From contig NZ_AP021903.1 in the NCBI RefSeq assembly GCF_018326005.1, positions 4,763,001 through 4,827,000 on the forward strand: a DNA stretch of 64,000 nucleotides, written 5' to 3'. The stretch comes from Pseudomonas sp. Seg1 (GTDB lineage: Bacteria; Pseudomonadota; Gammaproteobacteria; Pseudomonadales; Pseudomonadaceae). Below are positions 27,068 to 36,871 of the stretch, piece after piece. The translations under genes and the position numbers were made by a program. Position 1 is the stretch's first letter. Each line of letters begins with the position of its first letter. The notes beneath the pieces are model-generated. The model was not told the DNA's origin, searched no databases, and was given only the letters and a program-made list of their open reading frames with translations.

Positions 27068-28013
27068 TCAATCGCTCCACTGTCTTGGCCCACATTTCAT
27101 CGACCGGCGCCTGCAAGGTCAGCTTGCCGCCATCGGGCAGCGGCACGGTCAGCATGTAGGCATGCAGGAACAGGCGCTTGCCACCCAGATCACGGATTTC
27201 CTTGGTGAAATCGTCGTCGCCGTACTTGCTGTCACCGGCGATGCAATGCCCGGCGTGCAGGGTGTGCACACGAATCTGGTGGGTCCGGCCGGTGACAGGC
27301 TTGGCCTCGACCATAGTCGCGAAGTCGCCGAAGCGGCGCAGCACCTTGAACACGGTCAGGGCTTCTTTGCCTTCGTCGTTGACTTCGACCATGCGTTCGC
27401 CTGAACGCAGATTGCTCTTGAGCAACGGCGCACTGACCTGCTTGATCGAGGTCGCCCAGTTACCGCGAACCAGCGCCATGTAGCGCTTGTCGACGCCGTC
27501 GCCACGCAGCTTTTCGTGCAAGTGACGCAGCATGCTGCGTTTCTTGGCGATCATCAGCAGGCCGGAGGTGTCGCGGTCGAGGCGATGAACGAGCTCCAGT
27601 TCCTTGGCATCGGGACGCAACTGACGAAAGGCTTCGATCACACCGAAATTCAGGCCACTGCCACCGTGAACAGCAATGCCGGCGGGCTTGTTGATCACGA
27701 TCAGGGCTTTGTCTTCGTAGACAATCGAGGCTTCCAGGCGTTGCAACAGACCTTGCGCCAAAGGCACCGGCTCGTCGCGCTCAGGCACGCGAACCGGCGG
27801 CACGCGCACGATATCGCCGGCCTGCAGCTTGTATTCGGGCTTGATCCGACCTTTGTTCACACGCACTTCGCCTTTACGCAAAATGCGGTAAATCAAGGTC
27901 TTGGGCACGCCTTTGAGCCGGGCGAGGAGGAAATTGTCGATTCGTTGGCCGGCATACTCCGGCGAGACTTCAAGCAATTGAACGCCTGGAGTCGAAGGGG
28001 CAGTAGTTGTCAT
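27054..28013 (-). CDS. rluC: 23S rRNA pseudouridine synthase
   Basis: This 319-residue enzyme isomerises uridines at 955, 2504 and 2580 of 23S rRNA in E. coli. An N-terminal S4 RNA-binding domain ([11 protein letters not shown]...[10 protein letters not shown]) precedes the catalytic domain with the Asp in [14 protein letters not shown] and the GRTHQIRVH motif. ATG 28013 ([10 protein letters not shown]) was chosen because the longer frame extends into the promoter region shared with rne; the Shine-Dalgarno is weak. Confidence 0.93.
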   Translation of the reverse strand: MTTTAPSTPGVQLLEVSPEYAGQRIDNFLLARLKGVPKTLIYRILRKGEVRVNKGRIKPEYKLQAGDIVRVPPVRVPERDEPVPLAQGLLQRLEASIVYEDKALIVINKPAGIAVHGGSGLNFGVIEAFRQLRPDAKELELVHRLDRDTSGLLMIAKKRSMLRHLHEKLRGDGVDKRYMALVRGNWATSIKQVSAPLLKSNLRSGERMVEVNDEGKEALTVFKVLRRFGDFATMVEAKPVTGRTHQIRVHTLHAGHCIAGDSKYGDDDFTKEIRDLGGKRLFLHAYMLTVPLPDGGKLTLQAPVDEMWAKTVERLSAPI

Positions 28014-28041
28014 GCCGCGGATGATAACAATTTTTATGGAA

Positions 28042-28070
28042 TTGAAGCACTTAATCATTGCTGCTATAGT
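28042..28070 (+). promoter_or_regulatory. Probable rne promoter
   Basis: TTGAAG (28042-28047), a 17-base spacer and TATAGT (28065-28070, with an upstream TGC) form a sigma70-like promoter. The start near 28077 would give a leader of about 635 bases to the rne ATG. Confidence 0.62.
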
Positions 28071-28076
28071 CGCGAA

Positions 28077-28711
28077 CGCCGCCAAAAGCGGCCTGGACAG
28101 CGGCACCACGGTCAAAAACCGGCCCTGACCAACGCAATTCACCAGGACGCGAGGCCGTCCTACGGGGCTTTCGCTACGTAACGGTGGAGTTTGCGGTTGT
28201 AACAAGCGCAGGTGACATGAGGCCTGAATCACACCGCCGAGCAGAGTTTTTACTCGCCCGGCAGGCAAATATTCGAGGCCAGTTCACAAAGTGCAGTCAG
28301 CTGCAGATGACCCCGAGCGAACGCTTCGGAAACACCGCCTGAATTAGCCATGATGCGTGACCTCCCCTTTCGGAGCTCACGGTAAATGCCAACCCGCTGC
28401 GGATTCTGCGCGCGGCAGCACCCGAATTATCAGGGATACGTGTAGGGTGGAGATGCACAACCGCTGGACTGTGTAGCAATAGGCTTTATCAAGACGCTTC
28501 ATCTCGTCCACAGCCACGGTTGATTCCTCCTCCTGACTGAGTGCTTAAGTAGCCACAGCAAGCAGGACGCGTACGTCGCGGTATCGGCCCAATTGGTCGT
28601 ACATCGCTGGACACGGGAATGGCCAACCACTCCCGACGCACCTGACACCGACCGTGAGAAGTCGTGTGTGCCGAACGCCGTTTCCGGCAGCCCGGAAACC
28701 GACGGTACTAC
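28077..28711 (+). other. Long 5' leader of rne
   Basis: This stretch between the divergent rluC and rne starts has no gene I can support. It is the likely untranslated leader of rne. In E. coli such a leader lets RNase E cleave its own message, and the great length here fits that scheme. A hairpin, GTTTCCGG-CAGC-CCGGAAAC (28680-28699), stands 12 bases before the ATG, and no good Shine-Dalgarno follows it. Confidence 0.6.
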
Positions 28712-31700
28712 ATGAAAAGAATGCTGATTAACGCAACTCAACCCGAAGAGTTGCGTGTTGCACTGGTAGATGGCCAACGCCTCTACGACCTGGACATCGA
28801 ATCCGGTGCACGCGAGCAGAAAAAGGCCAACATCTATAAAGGCCGTATCACTCGCATCGAACCAAGCCTTGAGGCTGCCTTTGTCGATTTCGGCTCCGAG
28901 CGCCACGGCTTCCTGCCCCTCAAAGAAATCTCCCGCGAATACTTCAAGAAAGCCCCTGAAGGCCGCGTCAACATCAAGGACGTCCTGAGCGAAGGCCAGG
29001 AAGTTATCGTTCAGGTCGAAAAAGAAGAACGTGGCAACAAGGGCGCCGCCCTGACCACCTTCATCAGCCTGGCCGGTCGTTACCTCGTGCTGATGCCGAA
29101 CAACCCGCGTGCCGGCGGCATTTCCCGTCGCATCGAAGGCGAAGAGCGCAATGAACTGCGTGAAGCGCTGAACGGCCTGGTTGCACCGGCCGACATGGGT
29201 CTGATCGTGCGCACTGCCGGCCTGGGCCGCAGCAGCGAAGAAATGCAGTGGGACCTCGACTACCTGCTGCAACTGTGGACCGCCATCAAAGAAGCCTCGC
29301 TGGATCGCTCCGCGCCATTCCTGATCTACCAGGAAAGCAACGTGATCATCCGCGCCATTCGCGATTACCTGCGCCAGGACATCGGCGAAGTGCTGATCGA
29401 CAGCGTTGAAGCCCAGGACGAAGCCCTGACCTTCATACGCCAGGTGATGCCGCAGTACGCCAGCAAGATCAAGCTGTACGAAGACAGCGTTCCGCTGTTC
29501 AACCGTTTCCAGATCGAAAGCCAGATCGAGACCGCTTTCCAGCGCGTCGTTGAGCTGCCTTCCGGCGGCTCCATCGTCATCGATCCGACCGAAGCCCTGG
29601 TGTCCATCGACATCAACTCGGCGCGCGCCACCAAAGGCAGCGACATCGAAGAAACCGCCCTGCAGACCAACCTTGAAGCGGCTGAAGAAATCGCTCGCCA
29701 GTTGCGCCTGCGCGACATCGGCGGCCTGATCGTCATCGACTTCATCGACATGACCCCTGCCAAGAACCAGCGCGCCGTGGAAGAGAAAGTCCGCGAATGC
29801 CTGGAAGCCGACCGCGCTCGCGTGCAGATCGGCCGCATCTCGCGCTTCGGCCTGCTGGAAATGTCCCGTCAGCGCCTGCGTCCATCGCTGGGCGAAAGCA
29901 GTGGCATCGTCTGCCCGCGTTGCAACGGCACCGGCATCATCCGTGACGTTGAATCGCTGTCGCTGGCGATCCTGCGTCTGATCGAAGAAGAAGCCCTGAA
30001 AGACCGCACTGCCGAAGTTCGCGCTCAAGTGCCGATCCCGGTGGCGGCGTTCCTGCTCAATGAAAAACGTAACTCGATCACCAAGATCGAACTGCGCACC
30101 CGTGCTCGCATCGTCATTCTGCCGAACGATCACCTGGAAACCCCGCACTTCGAAGTTCAGCGTCTGCGTGACGACAGCCCGGAAGCCGCGACGAACCAGT
30201 CCAGCTACGAAATCGCTGCCGCCGCTGCCGAAGTCGAAGAAGTCCAGCCAGCCGCTGCGACCCGCACCCTGGTTCGTCAGGAAGCCGCGGTCAAGACCGC
30301 TCCGGCCCGTGCCAACGCTCCGGTTCCGACCGAAGCTGCCGCACCTGTTGCCCCAGCGCCTGCTCCGGTTGCTGCGCCAGAACCAAGCCTGTTCAAAGGT
30401 CTGGTGAAATCGCTGGTCAGCCTGTTCGCGACCAAAGAAGAACCAGCCGCTCCGGTTGTGGTTGAAAAACCAGCCGCCGAACGTCCGGCCCGTAACGAAG
30501 AGCGTCGCAACGGTCGTCAACAGAGCCGCAACCGTAACGGTCGTCGCGATGAAGAACGCAAGCCGCGCGAAGAGCGCGCTCCACGTGAAGAACGCGCCCC
30601 ACGCGAGCCGCGTGAAGAGCGTGCGCCACGTGAAGCCCGTGAAGTCCGCGAGCCTCGTGAAGCCCGCACCGAAGCGCCAGTAGCCCGCGAAGAACGCGCG
30701 CCACGTGCTCCGCGTGAAGAACGTGCACCGCGCGCTCCGCGTGAAGATCGCAAGCCTCGTGGCGAGCGTGAAGAACGTGTACGTGAACTGCGCGAACCTC
30801 TGGACGCTGCTCCAGTTGCTGCCGCCGCTGCAGCCGTGACCGCTGAAGAGCGTCCGGCCCGTCAGCCACGTGAAGAACGCGCACCGCGTCCGCCGCGTGA
30901 AGAGCGTCAACCGCGTCCTGAGCAAGCCGCTGCTGTCGTTGCTGAAGAAGAAGTCATCAGCAATGAAGAGCAACTGCCGGAAGACGGTTCGGAGAACGCC
31001 GAAGGCGATCGTCCACGTCGTCGCTCCCGCGGCCAGCGTCGTCGCAGCAACCGTCGTGAGCGTCAGCGTGATGCCAACGGCAACGTGATCGAAGGTTCGG
31101 AAGAATCCGAATCCGAAACCGGCGAAAACGTTGAAGCGCCAAGCACTGCCGATCTGGCTGCTGGCCTCGCTGTTACCGCTGCTGTTGCCAGCACCGTGAT
31201 CAGCGCTCCGGCAGAAGCCCAAGCTCACGAGCAAGCTGAACGCGCTACTGCCGCGACGCTGGAAACCGCTCCAGTTGAAGCACCGGTTGTTGAAGCTCCC
31301 GCTGTTGAAGCAACCACTCCAGTAGAAGTGACTGCTGCTCCAGAGGTTGAAGTGGCTCCGGTTCGCGAAGCCCAGTCGCAGTTTGAAGCGTTCGCTCAAC
31401 CTGCTGCTGAAGTCGAAGAGGCACCAGTCGTTGTTGCAGAGCCGGTTGTCGAAACCGTCGCTGAAACCGTGACCGAAACCGTGCGTGAAGTTCGCGAAGA
31501 GCAAACCGCATTCAACTGGGTTGCCGAGCCAGCCGTCGCTGAAACACCAGCGCCTGCATTCGAAGCGCCAGTGGTTGAAGAAGCCAAGGTTGCCGAACCT
31601 GCTCCAGCGCCAGTCGTTGAAGCACCGGTGGTCGAAGCGCCAGTGGCTGCCGAAGCTCCAGCCCCGGTGGCTGAGCCAGCTCCAGCCAGCGCCCTGACGC

Positions 31701-31975
31701 CAAATGGTCGCGCGCCAAACGATCCACGTGAAGTGCGTCGTCGCAAGCGTGAAGAAGAGCGTCTGGCGAAAGAAGCCGAACTGGCGGCCGCTGCTGCTCC
31801 GGTTGCTGCCGAGCCAGCCGTTGTTGCTGAAGTGGTCGAGGCAGCGCCTGCCCCGGTTGCTGAAGAAGCCGTTGTTGAATCGGTCATCGCTGAAGCTCCA
31901 CGCTCCGTTCAGGACGCGGTAGAGCAACACGAAGAGGCCCAGGAAAAAGAACACGAGCCTAAACCTCTCGTCTGA
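28712..31975 (+). CDS. rne: Ribonuclease E
   Basis: This 1087-residue endoribonuclease organises the RNA degradosome. Residues from about 35 to 118 form the S1 domain, followed by the 5' sensor and DNase I-like domain with [11 protein letters not shown] and [11 protein letters not shown] carrying the catalytic Asp residues, then the CPRCNGTG zinc link. From about residue 500 the protein is disordered: an Arg/Glu/Pro repeat tract (PREERAPRE units, residues about 610-740), a second Arg patch ([18 protein letters not shown]), Val/Glu/Ala/Pro repeats, and a final [19 protein letters not shown] motif. ATG 28712 ([10 protein letters not shown]) matches family starts. Confidence 0.97.
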   Translation: MKRMLINATQPEELRVALVDGQRLYDLDIESGAREQKKANIYKGRITRIEPSLEAAFVDFGSERHGFLPLKEISREYFKKAPEGRVNIKDVLSEGQEVIVQVEKEERGNKGAALTTFISLAGRYLVLMPNNPRAGGISRRIEGEERNELREALNGLVAPADMGLIVRTAGLGRSSEEMQWDLDYLLQLWTAIKEASLDRSAPFLIYQESNVIIRAIRDYLRQDIGEVLIDSVEAQDEALTFIRQVMPQYASKIKLYEDSVPLFNRFQIESQIETAFQRVVELPSGGSIVIDPTEALVSIDINSARATKGSDIEETALQTNLEAAEEIARQLRLRDIGGLIVIDFIDMTPAKNQRAVEEKVRECLEADRARVQIGRISRFGLLEMSRQRLRPSLGESSGIVCPRCNGTGIIRDVESLSLAILRLIEEEALKDRTAEVRAQVPIPVAAFLLNEKRNSITKIELRTRARIVILPNDHLETPHFEVQRLRDDSPEAATNQSSYEIAAAAAEVEEVQPAAATRTLVRQEAAVKTAPARANAPVPTEAAAPVAPAPAPVAAPEPSLFKGLVKSLVSLFATKEEPAAPVVVEKPAAERPARNEERRNGRQQSRNRNGRRDEERKPREERAPREERAPREPREERAPREAREVREPREARTEAPVAREERAPRAPREERAPRAPREDRKPRGEREERVRELREPLDAAPVAAAAAAVTAEERPARQPREERAPRPPREERQPRPEQAAAVVAEEEVISNEEQLPEDGSENAEGDRPRRRSRGQRRRSNRRERQRDANGNVIEGSEESESETGENVEAPSTADLAAGLAVTAAVASTVISAPAEAQAHEQAERATAATLETAPVEAPVVEAPAVEATTPVEVTAAPEVEVAPVREAQSQFEAFAQPAAEVEEAPVVVAEPVVETVAETVTETVREVREEQTAFNWVAEPAVAETPAPAFEAPVVEEAKVAEPAPAPVVEAPVVEAPVAAEAPAPVAEPAPASALTPNGRAPNDPREVRRRKREEERLAKEAELAAAAAPVAAEPAVVAEVVEAAPAPVAEEAVVESVIAEAPRSVQDAVEQHEEAQEKEHEPKPLV

Positions 31976-31990
31976 TTCCAAAAGCCAATA

Positions 31991-32029
31991 AAAAGCCCCG
32001 CCCGGTGAAAGCCTGGCGGGGCTTTTTTA
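31991..32029 (+). terminator. rne terminator
   Basis: AAAAAGCCCCGCC...GGCGGGGCTTTTTT lies 15 bases after the rne stop codon. Confidence 0.9.
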
Positions 32030-32059
32030 TACCTCCAATATCAGCACAACCCCGAACCA

Positions 32060-32153
32060 TGGTAGGAGCGAGCCTGCTCGCGAAAGCGGTGTGCCAGGCA
32101 ATATTCATGTAGCTGAGCCACCGTATTCGCGAGCAGGCTCGCTCCCACAGGGG
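32060..32153. repeat. REP pair, GCCTGCTCGCGA type
   Basis: GGTAGGAGCGAGCCTGCTCG and an inverted partner ending GCTCCCACAG lie between the rne terminator and the MocA-like gene. Confidence 0.9.
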
Positions 32154-32172
32154 ATCTATGCTTGGCTCAGTA

Positions 32173-32763
32173 TTAAGGGAAGACCAAAGATTCAGGCACA
32201 TCGATATCCCACAACACTCCGGGATCATCCACTGAAACCTCAACCACCCGCCCCTGCTTGAACAACGGCCTGGCCCCGCGATCACCGCTCAACGCGAGCA
32301 AGCCCGGACCAAACGAACGCCCAAACCCCACCGGATGCCCAAACTCGCCAGCCTGAACCGGCACGCTCACCGCATCGTCAGCCATTGCCGCCACCACCCG
32401 CTCGATACTCGACGGCAGGATAAACGGCATATCCCCCAGCACGATCAACCAGCCATCCACTTCCGGGCACGCCGCCACACCGGCTGCAATGCTGTCGCCC
32501 ATCCCGGTAGACTCGATCGAAACCACCTCACACCCATACGCCTGAGCCATACGCATTGCCTGCGGCCGCGCTTCAGTGGTCACCAGCACGCGCTTGTCGA
32601 GACTGGCCGGCAGATTCACCAACACTTGCTCGATCACCGAACGCACGGCGCCATCGCGCCCGGTGCAATCGGCCAGCAACTTGTCCTTGTCCGCACCGGC
32701 AACCTGGCGGAAGCGGCTGCCCTCGCCCGCTGCCAGCACCACCACGCCGATCGATCGACTCAT
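32173..32763 (-). CDS. MocA-like molybdenum cofactor nucleotidyltransferase
   Basis: This 196-residue NTP transferase has the LAAGEGSRF nucleotide-binding loop at the N terminus and LGDMPF for metal and substrate. MocA enzymes add CMP to molybdopterin, the cofactor form used by xanthine oxidase-type enzymes, so it likely matures the cofactor for the molybdenum hydroxylase of the same operon. It overlaps the xdhC-like gene by ATGA. GMP transfer (MobA) is less likely given its neighbours. Confidence 0.82.
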   Translation of the reverse strand: MSRSIGVVVLAAGEGSRFRQVAGADKDKLLADCTGRDGAVRSVIEQVLVNLPASLDKRVLVTTEARPQAMRMAQAYGCEVVSIESTGMGDSIAAGVAACPEVDGWLIVLGDMPFILPSSIERVVAAMADDAVSVPVQAGEFGHPVGFGRSFGPGLLALSGDRGARPLFKQGRVVEVSVDDPGVLWDIDVPESLVFP

Positions 32764-33740
32764 GCGCCCTCCACTGTTTTCTTCTGTTTCAACTCGACCC
32801 CGTTCTTGATCGCGACGATTTCCGCCAGCAAGGACAAAGCGATTTCTGCCGGCGAGTGACTGCCGATGTGCAAGCCGATCGGCCCGTGCAAACGAGCGAT
32901 GGCTTGTTCCGACAAGCCTAGCTGAGCCAGGTTCTCCCGGCGTTTTTGACTGTTGACCCGCGAGCCCAGCGCTCCGACATAAAAGGCCGGCGAATCCAGC
33001 GCTGTGAGTAACGCCATGTCATCCAGCCGTGGATCGTGAGTCAGCGCGACAATCGCCGTGCGCTCATCGGTCTGGATACTCAGCACCGCATCATCCGGCA
33101 TGCCGGGGACGAAACGACCGTGGTGCGCTTCCCAACCGTAGACGAATTCGGTGCGTGGATCGCAGATCAGCACCTCGAAATCCAGCAACCGCGCCATGTC
33201 CGCCACGTACCGCGACAACTGACCGGCACCGATCAACAGCAGCCGCCAGCGCGGGCCATAAATCGCGCGTAGGGTCTTGCCGTCGAATTCCAGCGAGTCG
33301 GATTTGCTCGCGGCCGTCAGAACCACTTCACCGGTTTCGATATTCAGCTCACGGGCGACGATCTCATGGGCTTCGCAACGCGCCAACAGCTCGGCGACCC
33401 AGGCCGGATCACCGACCCGCTCCTCGGTCAGACGCAACGTACCGCCGCACGGCAAGCCGAAGCGCGCCGCCTCTTCCCGCGTGACGCCATAGGTGATCAA
33501 TTGCACCGGCGGCCCGTCAGCGGCAATCCGTCCGTCGTGCAGGCGGGCAATCAAGTCATCCTCGACACACCCGCCCGACACCGAGCCGATCACCACGCCG
33601 TCCTCGCGCAACGCGAGCATGGCGCCGGGAGCCCGGGGCGCGGTGCCCCAGGTCTGCACCACACTGAACAACACCACCCGCTGACCGGCGCGGCGCCATT
33701 CGAGCACGCTGCGCAGAACATTGAGATCAGCGCTGTCCAT
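32760..33740 (-). CDS. XdhC/CoxI-family molybdenum enzyme maturation protein
   Basis: This 326-residue protein has the XdhC layout: an N-terminal CoxI part with SVVQTWGTAPRAPGAM and SVSGGCVEDDL, and a C-terminal Rossmann-type domain (LLIGAGQLSRYVADMA, LTHDPRLDDMALLTAL). XdhC proteins bind and hand over the sulfurated molybdenum cofactor to the apoenzyme. The ATG at 33740 overlaps the large subunit stop by one base, and the stop overlaps the MocA-like start, so the operon is tightly coupled. Confidence 0.88.
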   Translation of the reverse strand: MDSADLNVLRSVLEWRRAGQRVVLFSVVQTWGTAPRAPGAMLALREDGVVIGSVSGGCVEDDLIARLHDGRIAADGPPVQLITYGVTREEAARFGLPCGGTLRLTEERVGDPAWVAELLARCEAHEIVARELNIETGEVVLTAASKSDSLEFDGKTLRAIYGPRWRLLLIGAGQLSRYVADMARLLDFEVLICDPRTEFVYGWEAHHGRFVPGMPDDAVLSIQTDERTAIVALTHDPRLDDMALLTALDSPAFYVGALGSRVNSQKRRENLAQLGLSEQAIARLHGPIGLHIGSHSPAEIALSLLAEIVAIKNGVELKQKKTVEGA

Positions 33741-36061
33741 CAGGCTTTGGCCTTCTGCCAGCCCTGCAACTGATAACGCACCGGCAGATTGCGAATACGC
33801 TGACCGGTGGCCGCGAAGATCGCATTGCACAGCGCCGGCGCAATCGGCGGCACACCCGGCTCACCAACGCCGCCCAACGGCACATCGCCCGGCGGCGTCA
33901 CCAGATGCACCGCGACTTCCTTCGGCGCGAGCGACATGCGCGCGACTTCGTACATATGGAAGTTATCCTGCTGCACCTTGCCGTCCTTGAAGCTGATCTC
34001 ACCCAGCACCGCATTCCCGAGGCCCATGACACAGGCACCCTCGAACTGCGAACGGATGCGCTCAGGGTTGATCTGCGGCCCGCAATCCACGGCGATGTCC
34101 GCCTTGTGCACGATCAGCGTGCCATCGTCTTTGACCTCGACTTCAATGACCGCCGCCACATAGGTGACGAAACTGTAATGCACCGCCAGACCGAGGCCAC
34201 GCCCCTTGGGCAATTGACGCCCCCAACCGGCTGCCTTGGCCGCGGTTTCCAGCACGGTGCGCATACGCCCGGTGTCGATCGGATAACGCTCGGGGGATTC
34301 ACCGTAGTTCCACTCTTCGCTCAGGGTGCGCGGATCGATCTGTCGATCCGGGCCGAGCAGTTTGATCTGGTACTTCAACGGATCAACACCGGCCTTGTGC
34401 GCCAGTTCATCGACAAAACTCTGGATCGCAAAACCGTGGGGGATGTTCGACACCGAGCGATACCAGCCGACCCGCGTGTGCACAGTGGCTTCGGGATTTT
34501 CCAGACGCACGTTGGGGATGGCATAAGCCATGTTGGTAAAACCCATGCCCAGCTCGAACGCCGCCTCATGGTTCATGCCCGGGGCAAACAGTGCGGTAAT
34601 GCTTGGCGCGACGGTGCGATGCAGCCAGCCGGACGGCATGCCGTCCTTGCCGATCCCGGCCTTCAGGTATTCGGCGGACACGGTGTGGAAATACGAATTG
34701 TGGATGTCATCTTCGCGCGTCCACTGCACCCGCAGCGCTTTGCCCGGAAATTCCTTGGCGAGGATCGCGGCTTCAACGACGAAGTCAGGCTTCGACTTGC
34801 GCCCGAAACCGCCACCCAGCAGCGTGACATTGAAGGTGACGTTATCGAACGGCAAACCGAGGCGTTCGGCGATCCGCTCACGGGTGACCTGTGGCGCCTG
34901 ACTCGGCGCCCAGGCTTCGCAAACCCCATTGTTGTAACGGGCAATGGCAACCATCGGTTCCATCGGTGCCTGCGCCAGATGCGGCAGGTAGTAAGAAGCC
35001 TCAAGGCTGCTGGCAGCGCCGCTCAAGGCCTTGTCGATATCGCCGGTGTTGCGTACCACTTTGCCGGGCTTCAGCGATGCGGCTTCCAACTCCTTGCGGT
35101 AGGCAATCGAGTCGTAACTGGCGTTCGGGCCATCATCCCATTCGATCTTCAGCGCCTCGCGCCCCTTGATCGCCGCCCAGGTATTGCTCGCGACGACCGC
35201 CACGCCACCCAATGGCTGGAACTCCGAAGGCAACGGACGGTTTTCGATCTGAATCACTTTAAGCACACCCGGGACTTTCAGCGCGGCGCTGTCGTCGAGC
35301 GATTTGACCTTGCCGCCGTACACTGCCGGACGGGCGATGGTCGCGTAGAGCATGCCGTCGAAATGCACGTCGGCACCGTACACCGCGCGGCCGTTGACGA
35401 TGTCGTCACCGTCGATGGCTTTGTTGCCTTCCTTGCCGATGTAGCGAAATTCCGACGGCTGCTTGAGCCGCAGACTGTCACGCGCCGGCACCGTCAACGC
35501 ACTGGCCGCGGCGGCGAGTTCGCCATAACCCAGCTCACGCCCGGACGGTTTATGAATGACCTTGTGCAGTTGCGCATGGCACTCGCCAACAGGCACTTTC
35601 CACCGGTCGGCGGCGGCTTGCTCAAGCATGGTTCGGGCAGCGGCGCCGCAGCGACGCATCGGCTCGTACCAGTGACGCATGCTGCGTGAACCGTCGGTGT
35701 CCTGGTTGCCGAAACGTACTTCATCGCCCGGGGCCTGCTGCACTTTGACGTGAGCCCAGTCAGCCTCAAGTTCGTCGGCAACCACCATGGTCAGACTGGT
35801 GCGCACGCCCTGGCCCATTTCCGAACGGTTGCACACCACCGTCACCGTACCGTCGGCCGCAATGCTGACGTAGACCTTCGGATCATCGATCCAGCCGTTG
35901 GGCATGCCATCGGCGCCGAATTTCTTTTCCTTCTCGTCGGCCAGCGCACCCTGCCAGCCCCAACTGGCGGCCAGCACCAGCGCACCGGTTGCGCCGACAC
36001 CTTTGAGAAAGCCTCGGCGACTGAGATTGCTCAGGGCGAAATCGTTCGGAAGACGGCTCAT
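33740..36061 (-). CDS. Molybdopterin-binding aldehyde/isoquinoline oxidoreductase large subunit
   Basis: This 773-residue protein has a Tat signal (SRRGFLKGVGATGALVLAA), so it is exported folded to the periplasm. It belongs to the IorB-like branch of the xanthine oxidase family, with GGGFGRKSKPDFV contacting the cofactor and the catalytic Glu in LGGVGEPGVPP near the C terminus. Likely reaction: hydroxylation of an aldehyde or N-heterocycle. ATG 36061 follows GGAGGTCAAGGC and overlaps the small subunit stop. The substrate is unknown. Confidence 0.88.
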   Translation of the reverse strand: MSRLPNDFALSNLSRRGFLKGVGATGALVLAASWGWQGALADEKEKKFGADGMPNGWIDDPKVYVSIAADGTVTVVCNRSEMGQGVRTSLTMVVADELEADWAHVKVQQAPGDEVRFGNQDTDGSRSMRHWYEPMRRCGAAARTMLEQAAADRWKVPVGECHAQLHKVIHKPSGRELGYGELAAAASALTVPARDSLRLKQPSEFRYIGKEGNKAIDGDDIVNGRAVYGADVHFDGMLYATIARPAVYGGKVKSLDDSAALKVPGVLKVIQIENRPLPSEFQPLGGVAVVASNTWAAIKGREALKIEWDDGPNASYDSIAYRKELEAASLKPGKVVRNTGDIDKALSGAASSLEASYYLPHLAQAPMEPMVAIARYNNGVCEAWAPSQAPQVTRERIAERLGLPFDNVTFNVTLLGGGFGRKSKPDFVVEAAILAKEFPGKALRVQWTREDDIHNSYFHTVSAEYLKAGIGKDGMPSGWLHRTVAPSITALFAPGMNHEAAFELGMGFTNMAYAIPNVRLENPEATVHTRVGWYRSVSNIPHGFAIQSFVDELAHKAGVDPLKYQIKLLGPDRQIDPRTLSEEWNYGESPERYPIDTGRMRTVLETAAKAAGWGRQLPKGRGLGLAVHYSFVTYVAAVIEVEVKDDGTLIVHKADIAVDCGPQINPERIRSQFEGACVMGLGNAVLGEISFKDGKVQQDNFHMYEVARMSLAPKEVAVHLVTPPGDVPLGGVGEPGVPPIAPALCNAIFAATGQRIRNLPVRYQLQGWQKAKA

Positions 36062-36528
36062 GCCTTGACCTCCTTCAGATGAGTGGAGGCCTGACGGATC
36101 GCGGTTTTGATCCGGTTGTAGGTGCCGCAACGGCAAATATTGCCGACCATCGCTTCTTCGATCTGCTCGTCGCTCGGGTTGGGGTTGGTCTTGAGCAACG
36201 CCGTGGCGGACATGATCTGCCCGCCCTGACAGAAACCGCATTGCGCGACAGCCGTGTCGAGCCAGGCTTGCTGAACGATTTGCCCGACCGGGTCAGCGTG
36301 AAGATTGTCGATGGTGGTGACGTTTTGCCCGACCACTGAGCCAATCGGCGTGATGCAACTGCGTGCAGGCAACCCATCGATATGAATGGTGCAGGCGCCG
36401 CACAGGCCCATGCCGCAGCCGAATTTGGTGCCGTTGTAACCGGCGACATCACGAATTGCCCACAACAGGGGCATGTCTTCGGTGACATCGAGGGGATGGT
36501 CTTGACCGTTGAGTTTCAGGGTAATCAT
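36058..36528 (-). CDS. [2Fe-2S] small subunit of molybdenum oxidoreductase
   Basis: This 156-residue ferredoxin-like protein carries the two iron-sulfur clusters that pass electrons from the molybdenum centre: plant-type CGMGLCGACTIH with a further Cys near residue 60, and CGFCQGGQ with ICRCGTYNRIK. It has no signal peptide, so it probably travels with the Tat-tagged large subunit. The ATG at 36528 is preferred over a GTG six bases upstream. The two subunits overlap by ATGA. Confidence 0.9.
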   Translation of the reverse strand: MITLKLNGQDHPLDVTEDMPLLWAIRDVAGYNGTKFGCGMGLCGACTIHIDGLPARSCITPIGSVVGQNVTTIDNLHADPVGQIVQQAWLDTAVAQCGFCQGGQIMSATALLKTNPNPSDEQIEEAMVGNICRCGTYNRIKTAIRQASTHLKEVKA

Positions 36529-36654
36529 GGGCACGCCCGCATATTTCTAGTGGTTATGGGGTCGAGCAATCTGCCGCCGGAAATCAGCGGTGTGGTTCGC
36601 GCAGATCGACTCAGGCTAATCGGCCGATACACATCAGTGAAGCTGAACACTGAT

Positions 36655-36688
36655 CCTGTGGCGAGGGAGCTTGCTCCCTCGCCACAGG
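36655..36688. repeat. Perfect REP palindrome, GAGCTTGCTC type
   Basis: CCTGTGGCGAGGGAGC, a two-base TT loop and the exact complement GCTCCCTCGCCACAGG form a 16-bp stem. It is a single compact element, not the spaced pair seen elsewhere. Confidence 0.88.
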
Positions 36689-36811
36689 GGTCATCGCTGA
36701 CTGATATGTGGTTGGCACAGGCTCTCTCGTGCTGACGGCGACGTCTGCACCGGGCCTTTGATGGAGCAAATGACGGTTATCGTTAGCTGGCTACGTTAAC
36801 CCGCGATTAAC

Positions 36812-36848
36812 AAAAAAGCCCTGCACTTTTTTATCAGTGCAGGGCTTT
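36812..36848 (-). terminator. murB-side terminator
   Basis: On the minus strand AAAGCCCTGCACT...AGTGCAGGGCTTTTTT ends the murB-side transcription, 24 bases after the murB stop. Confidence 0.87.
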
Positions 36849-36871
36849 GGATACCGACCTGAAGCGTAGTC

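Larger units (their letters stand above)
36529..36871. other. Intergenic region upstream of the molybdenum operon and downstream of murB
   Basis: This 343-base gap contains one long perfect palindrome and the murB terminator (both listed separately). The promoter of the oxidoreductase operon should lie in the left third, but no convincing hexamers were found. No coding frame is supported. Confidence 0.5.

Noticed and set aside
28297..28479. A 60-codon minus-strand frame in the rne leader
   Set aside because: Weak composition, no ribosome site, and located within the probable untranslated leader on the other strand.
28499..31981. A 1160-codon open frame on the minus strand opposite rne
   Set aside because: It mirrors the strongly biased codons of rne and gives low-complexity Phe/Trp/Gly-rich sequence without domain or ribosome site. 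It is an antisense shadow of a GC-rich gene.
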